This document shows, one piece after another, positions 7,014 through 8,057 of a stretch of 8,057 nucleotides of DNA. The DNA is taken from contig CAMNBY010000143.1 in NCBI GenBank assembly GCA_946533615.1, positions 1 through 8,057 on the forward strand. Direction: 5' to 3'. The notes under the pieces were generated by a model that worked only from the letters and a program-made list of their open reading frames with translations, was not told the origin of the DNA and did not search any database. The translations under genes and the position numbers were made by a program. Source of the DNA: an uncultured Clostridia bacterium (GTDB lineage: Bacteria; Bacillota; Clostridia; Oscillospirales; Ruminococcaceae). Every line of letters starts with the position of its first letter. Within the stretch, counting starts at the first letter, position 1.

Positions 7014-7020
7014 CTTTCCG
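7001..7020 (+). other. Perfect 7-bp hairpin spanning the mraY-like stop codon
   Basis: CGGAAAG (7001-7007) pairs with CTTTCCG (7014-7020) around the 6-nt loop CTCTGA, which contains the stop codon TGA (7011-7013). It ends 10 bases before the ftsW Shine-Dalgarno. No T tract follows, so it is unlikely to terminate transcription. It may affect ribosome release, coupling or mRNA stability. Confidence 0.55.
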
Positions 7021-7030
7021 TATCTTGAAC

Positions 7031-7035
7031 GGAGG
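7031..7035 (+). promoter_or_regulatory. Strong Shine-Dalgarno for the TTG start of ftsW
   Basis: GGAGG is 7 nt before the TTG at 7043. It is the strongest Shine-Dalgarno seen in the window. No in-frame ATG occurs before the first transmembrane helix, so this site fixes the start. Confidence 0.8.
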
Positions 7036-7042
7036 TAAGGAT

Positions 7043-8057
7043 TTGGAAGAAAATATTGCTTCTGCTCCCGCTGCCGAAAAGGCGGCCCCGAGACCGAGGC
7101 TTGAGAAAAACTGGCTCAAGGCGCTCCTCGTCCCGAAGACATATAGATTCAGGATAATAAAGCACGAGATAGATAAGCCGTTCCTGCTGCTTATACTCGT
7201 GCTGCTTGTGTTTGGTATAATAATGATGTTTTCCGCCAGCTACGCCAGAGCCATCTCCGATATGGGCGACGGCTTCTACTATCTTAAACGGCAGATACGC
7301 TGGGCGCTGCTTGGTCTGGTGGTCATGATCGTTGTCTCGATGATGGACTATCACCTGCTGGCAAATACCGTTGTCGCTTACTTTGCCTTCGGCGCGACCT
7401 GGGTGCTGAGCGCAATAACGATATTCGTCGGCACCTCGACAGCCGACGCCACTCGCTGGCTCGACTTCGGCCCGATACAGGTGCAGCCCTCGGAGCTGCT
7501 GAAGATCGGCTTCATCATCATGTTTGCCTACATAGGCTCGACGCTTTATCCGTATTTCATCAAATGGCAGGCGTCGATCTTCCCCTTTGCCATCGTCTTT
7601 GCCTTTGTTATGGGCGTGCTTGTAGCACAGCGCCATATGTCCGCTGTTATGATAATCGCCATCATCGGCGTTGTGATGATGTATATAAGCGGAATGCCGA
7701 AGCGCCATTTCTGGGGCTTTATGCTCTTTGCGGTGCTTATGGGCGGAGTGCTTGTGGCGTATATGATCTCCGCGGGTAACTTCGGCTACATCACCGACCG
7801 AATTGAGAGCTGGCGCGACCCTCTCTCCGACCCGAGGGACAAGACCCTCCAGACCTACAACTCACTTATCGCCATAGGCTCGGGCGGCATTTTCGGCCTG
7901 GGCTTCGGCGAATCGAGACAGAAATATATGTACCTCCCCGAGTCTCAGAACGACTTCGTATTCTCCGTTGTCTGCGAGGAGCTTGGGCTGGTGGGCGCTC
8001 TGACAGTTATCATACTGTTCGTGATGTTCATTCTTCGCGGCTTTTATATCGCGAGCC
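7043..8057 (+). CDS. ftsW: FtsW/SpoVE-type SEDS peptidoglycan glycosyltransferase, 5' part
   Basis: This is a polytopic SEDS-family membrane protein, which polymerises lipid II into glycan strands together with a class B PBP such as the one encoded upstream. It is open from the TTG at 7043 to the window edge, giving 338 complete codons without a stop. A hydrophilic N-terminus of about 45 residues, rich in Ala and Pro and then basic, precedes the first membrane helix DKPFLLLILVLLVFGIIMMF (from 44), which ends in FSASYA as is typical. Later landmarks are TRW (137-139) and QPSELLK (148-154), IGSGGIFGLGFGESRQKY, and LPESQND with Asp304, which aligns with the catalytic aspartate of SEDS proteins in the LPExxxDFxF motif. 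FVFSVVCEELG follows. The dcw location favours FtsW or its sporulation paralogue SpoVE over RodA; sequence alone does not separate the two. Since the usual length is about 370-400 residues, only a short C-terminal part is missing. Confidence 0.93.
   Translation, partial: MEENIASAPAAEKAAPRPRLEKNWLKALLVPKTYRFRIIKHEIDKPFLLLILVLLVFGIIMMFSASYARAISDMGDGFYYLKRQIRWALLGLVVMIVVSMMDYHLLANTVVAYFAFGATWVLSAITIFVGTSTADATRWLDFGPIQVQPSELLKIGFIIMFAYIGSTLYPYFIKWQASIFPFAIVFAFVMGVLVAQRHMSAVMIIAIIGVVMMYISGMPKRHFWGFMLFAVLMGGVLVAYMISAGNFGYITDRIESWRDPLSDPRDKTLQTYNSLIAIGSGGIFGLGFGESRQKYMYLPESQNDFVFSVVCEELGLVGALTVIILFVMFILRGFYIAS

Noticed and set aside
6926..7708. Long antisense reading frame (260 codons) opposite the mraY-like gene end and ftsW
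   Set aside because: The + strand carries clear SEDS motifs across the same bases. The antisense product is His/Arg-rich with no domain-like pattern, so it is a shadow frame.

Overview
The window is a division and cell wall (dcw) gene cluster. All seven genes lie on the + strand and are packed closely enough to form one operon. The gene set and order (rsmH, ftsL, a PASTA-containing class B PBP, murE, murF, an mraY-family gene, ftsW/spoVE) are those of a Gram-positive bacterium. The PASTA domains, the MurE DNPR motif (meso-diaminopimelate type), the cysteine-rich RsmH tail and a moderately high GC content suggest a Clostridia member, perhaps Oscillospiraceae/Ruminococcus-like. That placement is an inference from sequence character, not a database match.

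Layout: 1-185 is the 3' end of rsmH (16S rRNA methyltransferase). 225-710 is ftsL, a bitopic coiled-coil divisome protein. 766-3102 is an FtsI/SpoVD-type transpeptidase with two PASTA domains. 3160-4593 is murE and 4640-6001 is murF, consecutive cytoplasmic Mur ligases. 5988-7013 is a ten-helix MraY-family protein whose start overlaps the end of murF. 7043-8057 is the first 338 codons of an FtsW/SpoVE SEDS glycosyltransferase that starts at TTG behind a strong Shine-Dalgarno sequence and runs off the window. No stretch over 300 bases lacks a gene, and no mobile element, tRNA, rRNA or CRISPR array is visible.

Together the genes cover precursor synthesis and use. MurE and MurF build UDP-MurNAc-pentapeptide, an MraY step would move it to undecaprenyl phosphate, FtsW polymerises the lipid-linked product, the PBP cross-links it, and FtsL helps organise the division complex.

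The most notable point is the mraY-position gene. It keeps the MraY layout, but most signature residues of the family are changed: DD to ED, GD(T/S)GS to GESGA, HHH to HAH, and NLTDGxDG to KLHDCFNG. murD, which often sits between mraY and ftsW, is absent there. Short perfect hairpins also recur at four gene junctions.
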